From positions 124,001 through 188,000 of the forward strand of contig NZ_LACH01000008.1 in the NCBI RefSeq assembly GCF_000968015.1: 64,000 nt of DNA, read 5' to 3'. The stretch comes from Pseudomonas fluorescens. GTDB lineage: Bacteria > Pseudomonadota > Gammaproteobacteria > Pseudomonadales > Pseudomonadaceae. The notes beneath the pieces were generated by a model. The model saw only the letters and a list, made by a program, of their open reading frames with translations. It searched no databases and was not told the DNA's origin. A program made the position numbers and the translations under genes. Below are positions 43,698 through 52,847 of the stretch, piece by piece. Within the stretch, counting starts at the first letter, position 1, and the number at the start of each line of letters is the position of its first letter.

Positions 43698-44807
43698 ATG
43701 GAACTTAAAGGTATCCCCCTGTTTCACAAAGGCCGCATCGCTGCAGTACTGGCTGCGCTTCTTGCAATACCCTTGGCGCAGGCCGATGTATTGCGCATTG
43801 GTGTAGCGACGGCCGGCGGCGGTGACCCGGTAACGTTCAGTGGCTCTACCTTGGGCATTGTGCGCAATCAGCAACTGCTGGAAAAGGCCTTCGCTGGAAC
43901 CGGTACCGAGGTGCAATGGTTCTTTTTCAAAGGGGCTGGCCCCGCGGTAAACGAAGCCTTGTCGAACCAGCAACTTGATTTCGCCTACCAGGGCGATCTG
44001 CCCGCAGTAGTTGGTCGTTCCAATGGGCTGGACACCAAACTGCTGGCCGCACTGGGTGTACGTGCCAACCTTTATCTGGCGGTACCCAAGGCCTCTCAGA
44101 TCAAAAGCATCGAAGATCTGAAAGGTAAAAAGGTGGCGGTCTTTCGTGGAACCAACGGCCATCTGGTGACGATCAATCTTTTGGCGGCGCATGGTCTGAG
44201 CGAGCGCGATATCAAGGTAATCAACCTCGATACCGGAAGCACTCAGGCAGCATTGGTATCCAATGGAGTAGATGCCGCATTCGGCGGCCGCGAATTGTTC
44301 AAGCTTCGCGATCAAGGCCTGATCGACATCGTTTATGACAACCCCACCCAGGATGTGCGCTACACCCGGCAGACTGCACTGGTGGTTCGGGGTACCTATG
44401 AGAAAGAACATCCGGACAACGTGCAAAAGGTTGTCGATACGCTGGTGGATGCGGCGAAATGGACATCGGATGACAGCCATCGTGATGCTGTCTTCACTGA
44501 ATGGGCCAAGAGTAATGAACCCGCAGAATCACTACGCGCTGACTTTACCGGTGTAAGTCTCAGGGACAGAGCCTCGCCTCTGGTCGACAACTTTCTGCTT
44601 GGCCGCTATCAGGCCGTATCGGATCAAGCCAAGGAAGAAAAACTCATCCGTCGCCCCGTCAGCATCGATGGCTGGTTCGAGACCAGCTACTTGCAAAAAT
44701 CCCTGAAAGCCAAGGGACTTGAAACCTACTGGACGCCCTACGGTCCGGATGGCAAACAGCCCGCTGGCAATGCAGTAGCGGCCGCGACCAGCAGGCAAGG
44801 GAGCTAG
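43698..44807 (+). CDS. ABC substrate-binding protein for sulfonates/sulfate esters (SsuA/AtsR type)
   Basis: 369 residues with a Sec signal peptide (RIAAVLAALLAIPLAQA). The mature part is a type-II periplasmic binding fold (IGVATAGGGDPVTFSGSTLG, LKGKKVAVFRGTNGHLVTIN) of the aliphatic sulfonate/sulfate-ester branch. Starts 35 nt after the dioxygenase. Delivers the organosulfur compound to the permeases at 44812 and 45714. Confidence 0.9.
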   Translation: MELKGIPLFHKGRIAAVLAALLAIPLAQADVLRIGVATAGGGDPVTFSGSTLGIVRNQQLLEKAFAGTGTEVQWFFFKGAGPAVNEALSNQQLDFAYQGDLPAVVGRSNGLDTKLLAALGVRANLYLAVPKASQIKSIEDLKGKKVAVFRGTNGHLVTINLLAAHGLSERDIKVINLDTGSTQAALVSNGVDAAFGGRELFKLRDQGLIDIVYDNPTQDVRYTRQTALVVRGTYEKEHPDNVQKVVDTLVDAAKWTSDDSHRDAVFTEWAKSNEPAESLRADFTGVSLRDRASPLVDNFLLGRYQAVSDQAKEEKLIRRPVSIDGWFETSYLQKSLKAKGLETYWTPYGPDGKQPAGNAVAAATSRQGS

Positions 44808-44811
44808 GCAA

Positions 44812-45717
44812 ATGGCCAGGGCACAGACCGTCAGACAAGAACAGTACGCGACGCCGGCATTACCGAGCGACAACGTCAAACGCTTGCCACCGTCACCGGC
44901 CCGTTCAGTACGCAAGGTGGAGGTACTGCGCACGTCGGCCTGGTCCTTCAATCTGGGTGATAAAGCCTTGCCCTGGCTATTGCCGCTGGTGTTGCTTGGC
45001 TTATGGTACTTGGGAGTGGAACGCGGTTGGCTTTCAGAGCAGGTGCTACCACCGCCAGGCTACGTCTATCAAACCTTGTCGGACCTGGTCACCTCCGGTG
45101 ACCTGTGGTTGAACGCGTTCGCCAGCTTGCAACGGGTGGTCGTCGGATTTGCGTTGGGTGCATTCGTCGGCATAGCTCTGGGTTTGGCCATGGGTCTTTC
45201 CAAAACTGCAGAGGATTATCTTTTACCCACCTTCAACGCGCTGGTGCAAATACCGGTACTGGGTTGGTTGCCGTTTGCCTTGTTGCTGTTCGGCATCGGC
45301 GAGACGCTCAAGTATGTGCTGATTGCCAAGGCGGCCATGGTGCCGATCACTCTGTGTACTTTGCAGGCTTTCCACCAGGCGCCCAAAGGGCTGTTGGAGG
45401 TCGGCCGGGCCTACGGCTTCAGTCGTCGGCAAAGCGTCACCTCCATCGTCTTTCCGGCGGCCATCCCGACGCTGTTCACTGGTTTGCGTCTGGGCTTCAC
45501 CAAAGCCTGGTTGTCGCTGGTAGTGGTTGAGTTGGTGGCATCGAGTGAGGGGCTGGGTTACCTGATTGTCTATGGACGCCAGCTGTTTCAATTGGACTTG
45601 GTGATGGCGGCCGTTGTGGTGGTCGGTGCTCTTGGCCTGTTGATTGACCGCAGTTTCGACTACTTGGAACAACGCTTGAGTCGTGGTCGGCCAACTGCCG
45701 GGGGGCGACTGTCATGA
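44812..45717 (+). CDS. ABC transporter permease, SsuC type (first)
   Basis: 301 residues, six membrane segments after a hydrophilic N-terminal tail of about 45 residues. EAA-type loop VGRAYGFSRRQSVTSIVFPA contacts the ATPase. Starts 4 nt after the binding-protein stop and overlaps the second permease start by 4 nt (ATGA), so they are translationally coupled. Confidence 0.9.
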   Translation: MARAQTVRQEQYATPALPSDNVKRLPPSPARSVRKVEVLRTSAWSFNLGDKALPWLLPLVLLGLWYLGVERGWLSEQVLPPPGYVYQTLSDLVTSGDLWLNAFASLQRVVVGFALGAFVGIALGLAMGLSKTAEDYLLPTFNALVQIPVLGWLPFALLLFGIGETLKYVLIAKAAMVPITLCTLQAFHQAPKGLLEVGRAYGFSRRQSVTSIVFPAAIPTLFTGLRLGFTKAWLSLVVVELVASSEGLGYLIVYGRQLFQLDLVMAAVVVVGALGLLIDRSFDYLEQRLSRGRPTAGGRLS

Positions 45718-46499
45718 GTGCGATCATGTCAGTAGGTAGCCGTAACCGCCGATATCGTGGATGGGTCTTGCCAATTGCCGCCATTGCCGTCTGGTGGCTG
45801 GCTTCGAGCCAGGGCTGGAGCCAATCGGGCTTGCTCGTTTCGCCGGAAAAAGTCGCCACCACGGCTTGGGATCAAATTGCCTCGGGCAAATTCTGGCGGT
45901 CAATTTCTGCCAGCCTGGCGCGCAACCTCAGCGGCTTTTTTATCGGTACCACACTCGGCCTGGTATTGGGATGCCTGCTGGGCCTGTCGCGGTATTTCCA
46001 ACGTCTTGTAGGTCCGAGTTTCAATACCTTCAAACAAATTTCTCTGTTCGCCTGGATCCCGTTGATCTCGGTGTGGTTCGGCCTTGGCGATGTGGCCAAG
46101 GTAGTGTTCCTGTCACTGGCAGCACTGGTGCCGGTGGTGGTGAATACCTGCGACGGTTTACGCAATGTCCCACCTAACTTGTTGGAAGTGGCGCGGGTAT
46201 ACGGCTTCACCCGTTGGCAAACCATCGTCGGGGTCATGCTGCCCGCCGCCTTGCCGTCGATTTTCACGGGGATTTACCTGGCGCTGGTCTATTCCTGGCT
46301 GGCGACCATCGGTGCCGAATACCTGCTGGTATCGGGGGAGGGGATCGGTAACACGCTTATTGATGGCAGCGAACATTTCATGATGGACCTGGTGTTATTT
46401 GGAATGGTGGTTATCGGCCTGGTGGGCTGGGGCCTCAACGCATTGGCCCGGACACTTGAGCGGCGAATGCAACGCCTGTACGGCATCGCTCCTCGTTGA
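45714..46499 (+). CDS. ABC transporter permease, SsuC type (second)
   Basis: 261 residues with six membrane segments and the EAA loop VARVYGFTRWQTIVGVMLPA. A paralogue of the preceding permease without its N-terminal tail. Having two SsuC-like permeases, rather than one forming a homodimer, matches the sulfate-ester (atsRBC-like) type of importer, where the channel is a heterodimer. Confidence 0.9.
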   Translation: MSAIMSVGSRNRRYRGWVLPIAAIAVWWLASSQGWSQSGLLVSPEKVATTAWDQIASGKFWRSISASLARNLSGFFIGTTLGLVLGCLLGLSRYFQRLVGPSFNTFKQISLFAWIPLISVWFGLGDVAKVVFLSLAALVPVVVNTCDGLRNVPPNLLEVARVYGFTRWQTIVGVMLPAALPSIFTGIYLALVYSWLATIGAEYLLVSGEGIGNTLIDGSEHFMMDLVLFGMVVIGLVGWGLNALARTLERRMQRLYGIAPR

Positions 46500-46524
46500 T
46501 TGGCACTTTCAAAAGGATTGCAAC

Positions 46525-47289
46525 ATGCTCAACAACAGCCTGACCCTCGAAAACATCAGCAAGCGTTTCGCTTCCCGACCGGGCAGTTCGACTCAATTGC
46601 AAGTACTCGACAACATCCGCCTCGACATCGCTCCTGGGGAGTTCATCAGCATCGTCGGTGCCAGCGGCTGCGGCAAATCTACGCTGCTGCGACTGATTCT
46701 TGGACTGGACGAAGAATATGACGGGCGCATCCTGCTGGATGGCAAACCCATCGAAGGCACTGGCCTGGAACGTGGCATCGTATTTCAGGATCACCGCTTG
46801 TTCCCCTGGCTCAATGTGGAACAGAACGTCGCTGTTGGCCTCAAGAACTCACCCCTGAACGCCAGGCAGAAACGCGACACCGTGCGTGAGCACATTGAAC
46901 TGGTCGGCCTGCAAGACTTTATCGATGCCTACCCTCATCAGATATCCGGCGGCATGGCGCAACGCGTGGCCATAGCCCGAGGGTTGGTCAATCGCCCGAG
47001 CGTGCTGCTACTGGATGAACCGCTGGGTGCCCTCGATGCCTTGACCCGTGCGCGCCTGCAGGGCGAGCTGCAAAACATCTGGGTCAAGGAAAAAATAACC
47101 ATGATCCTGGTCACCCACGATGTTGATGAGGCGGTATTCCTGGGTGACCGCGTGGTGGTGATGCAGCCCAACCCCGGCCGCATCCGGCGCATCCTCGACA
47201 TCGATCTGCCGCGTTCACGCAACCGCAGTGACAGCCGCTTCATTGCCCTGCGCGACGATGTGCTGAGCGATTTTGCCGAGCTGCACTGA
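46525..47289 (+). CDS. ABC transporter ATP-binding protein, SsuB/AtsC type
   Basis: 254 residues from the ATG at 46525 (AAGGA upstream); the longer in-frame start would lie inside the permease gene. Walker A GASGCGKST, signature ISGGMAQRVAIARGL, Walker B VLLLDEPLGALDALTR, H-loop VTHDVDEAV. Drives the organosulfur importer. Follows the second permease by 25 nt. Confidence 0.93.
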   Translation: MLNNSLTLENISKRFASRPGSSTQLQVLDNIRLDIAPGEFISIVGASGCGKSTLLRLILGLDEEYDGRILLDGKPIEGTGLERGIVFQDHRLFPWLNVEQNVAVGLKNSPLNARQKRDTVREHIELVGLQDFIDAYPHQISGGMAQRVAIARGLVNRPSVLLLDEPLGALDALTRARLQGELQNIWVKEKITMILVTHDVDEAVFLGDRVVVMQPNPGRIRRILDIDLPRSRNRSDSRFIALRDDVLSDFAELH

Positions 47290-47353
47290 GACTCTGCGCC
47301 TGACGCCGTGCGCAGGCTTGTTTTTCAAACTCAATTTTTTCAGGGAACGGGAA

Positions 47354-48685
47354 ATGTCCGAACGCCAGCTCAGTCTCAACCTATTTATCTATCCGAACGG
47401 CCATCACGAAGCGGCCTGGCGTCACCCGCAGTCGGTGCCGGAATTGTCCATGGATATCGGCTATTACCAGCAACTGGCATTGCGCGCTGAACGTGAGAAA
47501 CTTGATGCGATTTTCTTCGCGGATTCGCCTTCACTGGCTGAAAGCGGGCGTGAGGGTTTGCGTATTCGTTTCGAACCCATCACCTGGCTGGCAGCGATTG
47601 CCGCAGTGACCCAACGCATAGGCCTGATCGCCACGGCCAGCACGACCTACAGCGAACCCTACAATTTGGCCCGCTCATTCAGTGCGCTGGACCACCTCAG
47701 CAAGGGGCGCGCCGGCTGGAACATTGTTACCACTTCCATGGCCGCCGCAGCCGCCAATTTTGGTCTGGATAAACATCCCTCGGCGTTTGACCGCTATGCT
47801 CAGGCCGAAGAATTCGTGCAGGTGGTCGGTGACCTATGGGACAGCTGGGAAGACGATGCGCTGGTGCTGGACAAAACTTCCGGGGTGTTTGCCGATGGTG
47901 ACAAGGTGCATGCGATCAACCACGTGGGTACCCACTACAAAGTAAAGGGCCCATTCAACTCTCCGCGCTCGCCACAGGGACGGCCGGTGCAGGTGCAGGC
48001 TGGGTCTTCTGAAGATGGCCGTGATTTCGCCTCCAGGCATGCCGAAGCGATTTTCACCGCGCACCAGACCCTGCAAAGCGCGACCGAATTCGCCAACGAT
48101 ATTCGTACTCGGGCGAAGGCGGCGGGCCGCGATCCTCGCCAGCTGAAAATTCTCCCGGGCATCAGCCCCTACATCGGTAGCACCGAAGCCGAAGCCCAGC
48201 GCAAGTTCGACGAGCTCAACGAACTGGTGCTGCCGCACATCTCGTTAGGTCAGCTACGCCGCATGTTGGGGGTCGACCTGACCGGGCACGATCTGGATGC
48301 ACCGTTCCCGCGCCACCTGATCAACTTCGACAGCAGCGAAAGCCAGTCAAGCCGTTTCAAATTGATCATCGACATTGTCGATCGCGAGAAACCGACGTTG
48401 CGCCAACTGATCAATCGCCTGGCGGGTGCTCGTGGGCATTGGGTGCCGGTGGGTACGCCGGTGCAGATTGCAGATTTGATCGAGCAGTGGTTCCGCAGTG
48501 GTGCCGCCGATGGTTTCAACGTGATGCCGCCAGCGTTCCCCGAAGGCTTTGAAGTGTTCCTCGATGAAGTGCTGCCGATACTGCGAAAGCGTGGCCTGTT
48601 CCGCAGTGAATATTCGGGTAGTACTCTGCGCGAGCATTACGGCTTGAATCGCCCGGATTCGCGTTTTTCCCTGAAGTCCGCCTGA
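47354..48685 (+). CDS. FMNH2-dependent monooxygenase, NtaA/SnaA/DszA (LLM) family
   Basis: 443 residues from the ATG at 47354, the normal family length; the upstream frame would overlap the ATPase gene. The luciferase-like (beta/alpha)8 fold is seen in LDAIFFADSP, LAAIAAVTQRIGLIATASTT, the NIVTT flavin-site segment and GRPVQVQAGSSEDGRDFASRHAE. Members break C-S or C-N bonds (dimethylsulfone, dibenzothiophene sulfone, nitrilotriacetate) using reduced flavin from a separate reductase, which is not encoded here. Context says a C-S bond of an imported organosulfur compound. Last gene of the operon. Confidence 0.9.
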   Translation: MSERQLSLNLFIYPNGHHEAAWRHPQSVPELSMDIGYYQQLALRAEREKLDAIFFADSPSLAESGREGLRIRFEPITWLAAIAAVTQRIGLIATASTTYSEPYNLARSFSALDHLSKGRAGWNIVTTSMAAAAANFGLDKHPSAFDRYAQAEEFVQVVGDLWDSWEDDALVLDKTSGVFADGDKVHAINHVGTHYKVKGPFNSPRSPQGRPVQVQAGSSEDGRDFASRHAEAIFTAHQTLQSATEFANDIRTRAKAAGRDPRQLKILPGISPYIGSTEAEAQRKFDELNELVLPHISLGQLRRMLGVDLTGHDLDAPFPRHLINFDSSESQSSRFKLIIDIVDREKPTLRQLINRLAGARGHWVPVGTPVQIADLIEQWFRSGAADGFNVMPPAFPEGFEVFLDEVLPILRKRGLFRSEYSGSTLREHYGLNRPDSRFSLKSA

Positions 48686-48709
48686 GCGAGGGGCAGATAG
48701 TCTTACAAG

Positions 48710-48733
48710 ACGCCCGAGGCTGCTCACGGGCGT
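48710..48733 (+). terminator. Hairpin after the sulfur operon
   Basis: ACGCCCG and CGGGCGT form a 7-bp stem around a 10-nt loop, 25 nt after the monooxygenase stop. No strong U-run follows. Confidence 0.45.
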
Positions 48734-48872
48734 TAGGTTCCTACAGGTGTGCGCATCTGGTCAGCTAATGACGAAGCCAGTCCCAGCCGGAACATTGCGC
48801 TCGATCACCCAGCACGATGGCCCTAGGAAGGGCTGGCTGCAACCGATCCAGGCTGTGTGAAAACACCTGCCA

Positions 48873-49357
48873 TTGTCTAATTTTCTGATCGTCGGTTCCG
48901 ACCGCGATCAACTCAGCTCAATGGCCAAGCAGGCCCGCGAGGCGATGGCGTCAGATACATTGTCGGTAGTGGCTGACCGAGGTTACTTCAAAAGCGAAGA
49001 AATCCTGGCTTGTCGCGATGCCGGTATCACCGCCTATGTACCCAAGCCGATGACCTCTGGAGCCAAGGCTGACGGGCGCTTCAATAACGATGCCTTCATC
49101 TATGACGTGGCAAAGAACAAATACATTTGTCCGGCTGGAGAGGCATTGATTTGGCGTTTTTCTAGCGTTGAAAAAAGGCCTGACGTTGCATCGTTACTGG
49201 AGTTCGAAATGCCAATGCTATGCCTTGAAATCGCAATGTACTCCGAGCACGGAACGGCGAGTTCGACGCTGGGAGCATGAAGCAATACTTGAAGAAATGT
49301 AGGGACGGTTGAGCAGCGCGCCGGAAATGATGCGAATCCGCAAACGGACGGTTGAGC
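48873..49357 (+). pseudogene. IS1182-family transposase remnant with frameshift
   Basis: Starting abruptly at 48873, the plus frame reads VGSDRDQLSSMAKQAREAM, then SVVADRGYFKSEEILACRD and YVPKPMTSGAKADGRFN: the DDE-core segment of IS1182-type transposases. After VEK at about 49170 an extra A in a six-A run shifts the frame; in the shifted frame it continues LTLHRYWSSKCQC to RRVRRWEHEAILEEM, then a stop at 49300, and a last scrap MMRIRKRTVE near 49335. The N-terminal third and both element ends are missing. Confidence 0.85.
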
Positions 49358-49372
49358 GTCCCTAAGGGATGC

Positions 49373-50839
49373 TCATTGTGCACTCGAGATCAAACGGCCA
49401 TTTGAGTCTTCGCGCTGCCAGCCGCCGCCCAATGCTTTGAATGTGGCCACTGTAGCGCGAGCCGATTCAGTTTGTGCTTGGGCTCTACCATCAGATGCCG
49501 CTAAAAGGTTTTCATCGGCGTCCAATACTTCTATCAGACTGACAACGCCTTTTTCATACGCGGTAAACGACGTCGCTCGTGCTTTCGCATAAGCAGACTC
49601 GCCCTGGGCTAACTTTTCGGATTGCTGCTCGCGGTTGATCAGTGCCGAAAAAGCGGTTTCGACATCCTCGCAGGCCCGCAGAACTGACTGGCGGTAAACG
49701 GCTAACGCTTCGGCTTCTTGACCCTTCGCCAAGTCAATTTGGGCGTTGATGCGGCCAAAATCGAATAGCCTCCAGCGTAGTCCCAGGACCGTCGAGGCCT
49801 GACTGGCACCGTTGCTGAAAAGATTCCCGCTGGATACCGATGTAGCGCTGCCTAGCAGCGCACCCACAGAAAACTTGGGGTAGTACTCGGAGATGGCTTC
49901 GCCGATGCGAGCATTCGATGCCGCCAGTCGGCGCTCAGCGACGATCAAATCTGGACGCCGACGCAGCAGATCGGCCGGAGAGCCTAGTTTGGCGAGACTT
50001 GGCACATCAGGGATGCGCGCCGACTTAATCAATTGCGCGCTGTAAGTACCTGGCGGTTTGCCTAACATGACATCCAGCGCATTCATAGCAGCTGCAAGGC
50101 CCGCCTGCAGTACCGGCACGGTGGCCTGTGCTTGATTCAGCGACCCTTGGGTCTGGTTCAACTGTAGTTCAGCAGCTATTCCTTTTGCATACAGGTGCTC
50201 GATGGTGGTGAGCAGTTGTTGTCGCGTGTCTACTTGCTTTCGGGCAATTTCCAGGCGTGCTTGCAGGCCACGGATGCTGATGTAAAGGTCTGCAGTCTGC
50301 GCTACCACCGCGAGGCGTGTGGCAACCGCTCCGGCTTGGGAGGCCTGATAATCGGCGAAGGCTGCTTCTTTGCCTCGGCGTAGTCCGCCAAATACGTCCA
50401 GTTCCCAACCTGCATTCAGATTCGCCTCATAGGCGCTACCGTAGCGATTAAAGGATGGGTCTGAACTCAGTGCTTGGCCCAACGGTGTCTTCACGGACTG
50501 CCGGGCTCTGGCCGCCTGGCCATTGACTGTAGCCGATGGCAAAAGCGCTGCGTTAGCTGCCCCCAAACCCGCGTGAGCCTGCTCGATCCTTGCTGTTGCT
50601 TGAGCTAAATCGAGATTTTGTTCAAGTGCTTGATTGATCAGCTGACTGAGCACGGGGTCATTGAACGCGTTCCACCAAGCGGCGAGATCAGTTGGTGCTG
50701 CATCAACTTGGTGTGCTTTAGGTGTTTGCGCCAAAAAATGTTCAGGCAATTCCACATCGGGCTCTGAATAGTCAGGGCCCACTGCGCAACCCGCAACCAT
50801 ACCGAACCACAGCAAGACGGTAAAACGAGGAGGGCGCAT
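49373..50839 (-). CDS. RND efflux outer-membrane channel lipoprotein (OprM/NodT type)
   Basis: 488 residues. Signal peptide with lipobox (FGMVAGC, Cys 18), then two outer-membrane efflux-protein repeats (about 60-265 and 275-470) with long alpha-helical hairpins (NAALLPSATVNGQAARAR, RPDLIVAERRLAASNARIGE). Forms the trimeric exit duct for the adaptor and pump encoded at 51726-55930. It is transcribed away from them, with the TetR gene between, and the GTGAC/GTCAC operator sits just upstream of its start. Confidence 0.92.
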   Translation of the reverse strand: MRPPRFTVLLWFGMVAGCAVGPDYSEPDVELPEHFLAQTPKAHQVDAAPTDLAAWWNAFNDPVLSQLINQALEQNLDLAQATARIEQAHAGLGAANAALLPSATVNGQAARARQSVKTPLGQALSSDPSFNRYGSAYEANLNAGWELDVFGGLRRGKEAAFADYQASQAGAVATRLAVVAQTADLYISIRGLQARLEIARKQVDTRQQLLTTIEHLYAKGIAAELQLNQTQGSLNQAQATVPVLQAGLAAAMNALDVMLGKPPGTYSAQLIKSARIPDVPSLAKLGSPADLLRRRPDLIVAERRLAASNARIGEAISEYYPKFSVGALLGSATSVSSGNLFSNGASQASTVLGLRWRLFDFGRINAQIDLAKGQEAEALAVYRQSVLRACEDVETAFSALINREQQSEKLAQGESAYAKARATSFTAYEKGVVSLIEVLDADENLLAASDGRAQAQTESARATVATFKALGGGWQREDSNGRLISSAQ

Positions 50840-50862
50840 GTGATACCTTCGAAATGATCGAT

Positions 50863-50890
50863 TTGTGACGATATTACAATTTGGTCACAA
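50863..50890. promoter_or_regulatory. TetR-type operator, copy 1
   Basis: TTGTGAC, 14 nt, GTCACAA: perfect 7-bp arms between the outer-membrane gene start (50839) and the tetR start (50927). The GTGAC-N14-GTCAC core recurs at 51664. Confidence 0.6.
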
Positions 50891-50926
50891 GTTGTCAACC
50901 ACCTTCAGGGTGCGTAAGCTGATCGC

Positions 50927-51547
50927 ATGAATCAGCCATCAGTTTCTTCGTCCAGCGCCCGTGGCCCAGCCGATCACGACATCCGAGACCAGATTGTCGC
51001 GGCGGCCAACGAACACTTCAGTCAATACGGTTACAGCAAGACAACAGTCTCCGACCTGGCCAAAGCCATCGGTTTTTCCAAGGCTTACATCTACAAGTTC
51101 TTCGATTCCAAGCAGGCGATTGGTGAAGCTATTTGTAGAAATTGTCTGTCAGAAATCGTTGCGGCGGTTGAGCAGGCCACCAATGTTGAGGGTATTTCCC
51201 CGACCGAGCGCTTTCGGCGGTTGGTCAAAACCTTGATCGCCAAGGGTGTAGACCTGTTTTTTAATGACCGAAAACTTTATGACATCGCGGCGTTCGCCGC
51301 TTCGGAAAGCTGGCCCAGCTCACGAGTTTATGACGCGCGTATCAAGAGCTTCGTGCTGCAGATCGTGCGAGAGGGGCGGGAACTCGGTGAGTTTGAGCGC
51401 AAGACACCGTTGGACGAGACAGTGGAATCGATTCATCTCGCTCTACGGCCCTTCATCAATCCTTTGCTGTTGCAGTACAACCTCGATGTTGTTGAAGAGG
51501 CTCCTGGGCTCATTTCCAACCTCATTCTACGCGGCCTGATGCCTTAA
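50927..51547 (+). CDS. TetR/AcrR-family repressor
   Basis: 206 residues. N-terminal TetR helix-turn-helix (AANEHFSQYGYSKTTVSDLA, then KAIGFSKAYIYKFFDSKQ, residues 25-65) and an all-helical ligand domain. It lies between the outer-membrane gene and the adaptor-pump operon, with matching inverted repeats on both sides, so it most likely represses both units and itself until a pump substrate binds. Confidence 0.92.
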   Translation: MNQPSVSSSSARGPADHDIRDQIVAAANEHFSQYGYSKTTVSDLAKAIGFSKAYIYKFFDSKQAIGEAICRNCLSEIVAAVEQATNVEGISPTERFRRLVKTLIAKGVDLFFNDRKLYDIAAFAASESWPSSRVYDARIKSFVLQIVREGRELGEFERKTPLDETVESIHLALRPFINPLLLQYNLDVVEEAPGLISNLILRGLMP

Positions 51548-51663
51548 AAGGCTTGGCTGATGGATCCGTTGCGCATCCGCAGCAGCATGCGTATCTAAAT
51601 AATCAGATCTCAAACCCCTCTGTGTTGCCCTGATCATCAGGGCAACTTTCATTTGTCTGAATG

Positions 51664-51687
51664 GTGACCATTGACATAATTGGTCAC
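51664..51687. promoter_or_regulatory. TetR-type operator, copy 2
   Basis: GTGACCA, 10 nt, TGGTCAC, giving the same GTGAC-N14-GTCAC core as the copy at 50863. It ends 39 nt before the adaptor start. Confidence 0.6.
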
Positions 51688-51725
51688 TTGAATAAGCATG
51701 GAGCATCCGCTTTCAAGAGGTCTCT

Positions 51726-52847
51726 ATGATCCAGCGCCGCCACATGTCATTCATTTTCATTGGCTTATTGCCGTTTGCCTTAGCCGCATGCAACGAGGCC
51801 ATACCTTCAGATCCTCGCCTCCAAACGCCCTTGGTGCGCATCGCGGTGGTTCAACCCTCCGTGCCTGCAGATCGCGTATTCACCGGTATCGTCGCAGCTC
51901 GAGTTCAGAGCGATCTCGGATTTCGAGTCCCTGGGAAAGTGCTGGAACGTTTGGTGGACACTGGGCAGAGCGTCAAGCGCGGGCAACCACTCATGCGAAT
52001 CGATGCTAATGATCTGGCGCTGACCGCGCGGGCGCAGCAGGAAGCGGTGCTGGCCGCCATGGCCCGATCCCGGCAGGCCTCCGATGACGAGCTTCGCTAC
52101 CGTGATTTGGTGTCTGTTGGTGCTGTTTCTGCTTCTGCTTACGCAGGGTTCAAAGCGGCTGCCGAGTCGGCGAAAGCGCAGCTTAACGCGGCCAAAGCCC
52201 AGGCTGATGTGGCGAGAAACTCTACTGGCTATTCGACCTTGCTGGCTGATGCTGACGGGGTTGTTGTGGACACCTTGGCAGAGCCGGGGCAGGTGATAGG
52301 CGCAGGTCAGGTAGTGGTCCGTGTTGCCCATTCCGGGCAGCGCGAGGCGGTGATCCAGTTGCCTGAAACGCTACGTCCTGCATTAGGGTCGTCGGCGACG
52401 GTTGAACTTTATGGGCAAAACCAACGTGCAGGCACCGCGCGTTTACGCCAGTTGTCCGATTCGGCTGACCGGCAAACCCGTACATTTGAGGCGCGCTATG
52501 TGTTGGAGGGCGCGCTTGCTGATGCCATCCTGGGTTCGACCATCTCAGTTGCTATAGACGGTACGCGAGTCGCCAATTCCAATGAATTACAAGTGCCTAT
52601 CGCTGCCCTCTACGACTCAGGTAAAGGTCCTGGTGTCTGGGCCGTTGGGGGCGAGCCTGAGCAGGTGACGTGGCGCCCTGTCACGGTCCTCAGCCTAAGC
52701 AATGCAGAAACTGCTCGAGTTACGGGCAACCTCCAGATCGACGATCGTATCGTTGCGCTGGGCGCGCATCTGTTAAGTGAAGGGGAACGGGTCAGGTCTC
52801 AAATGGCAGTCAGCGCCCAAGCACCGGTGGCCGAGGTGCGCCGATGA
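51726..52847 (+). CDS. RND efflux periplasmic adaptor (membrane-fusion) lipoprotein
   Basis: 373 residues. Signal peptide with lipobox LAAC (about Cys 22). Lipoyl/barrel-sandwich halves flank a short hairpin (VPGKVLERLVDTGQSVKRGQ and ADGVVVDTLAEPGQVIGAGQ), followed by beta-barrel and membrane-proximal domains. Bridges the inner-membrane pump and the outer-membrane channel. Stop overlaps the pump start by 4 nt, so the two are translationally coupled. Confidence 0.92.
   Translation: MIQRRHMSFIFIGLLPFALAACNEAIPSDPRLQTPLVRIAVVQPSVPADRVFTGIVAARVQSDLGFRVPGKVLERLVDTGQSVKRGQPLMRIDANDLALTARAQQEAVLAAMARSRQASDDELRYRDLVSVGAVSASAYAGFKAAAESAKAQLNAAKAQADVARNSTGYSTLLADADGVVVDTLAEPGQVIGAGQVVVRVAHSGQREAVIQLPETLRPALGSSATVELYGQNQRAGTARLRQLSDSADRQTRTFEARYVLEGALADAILGSTISVAIDGTRVANSNELQVPIAALYDSGKGPGVWAVGGEPEQVTWRPVTVLSLSNAETARVTGNLQIDDRIVALGAHLLSEGERVRSQMAVSAQAPVAEVRR

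Noticed and set aside
48850..48862. GGCTGTGTGAAAAC-like string next to the IS1182 remnant as a transposon end
   Set aside because: It resembles some insertion-sequence ends, but no partner inverted repeat or target duplication is visible within reach.
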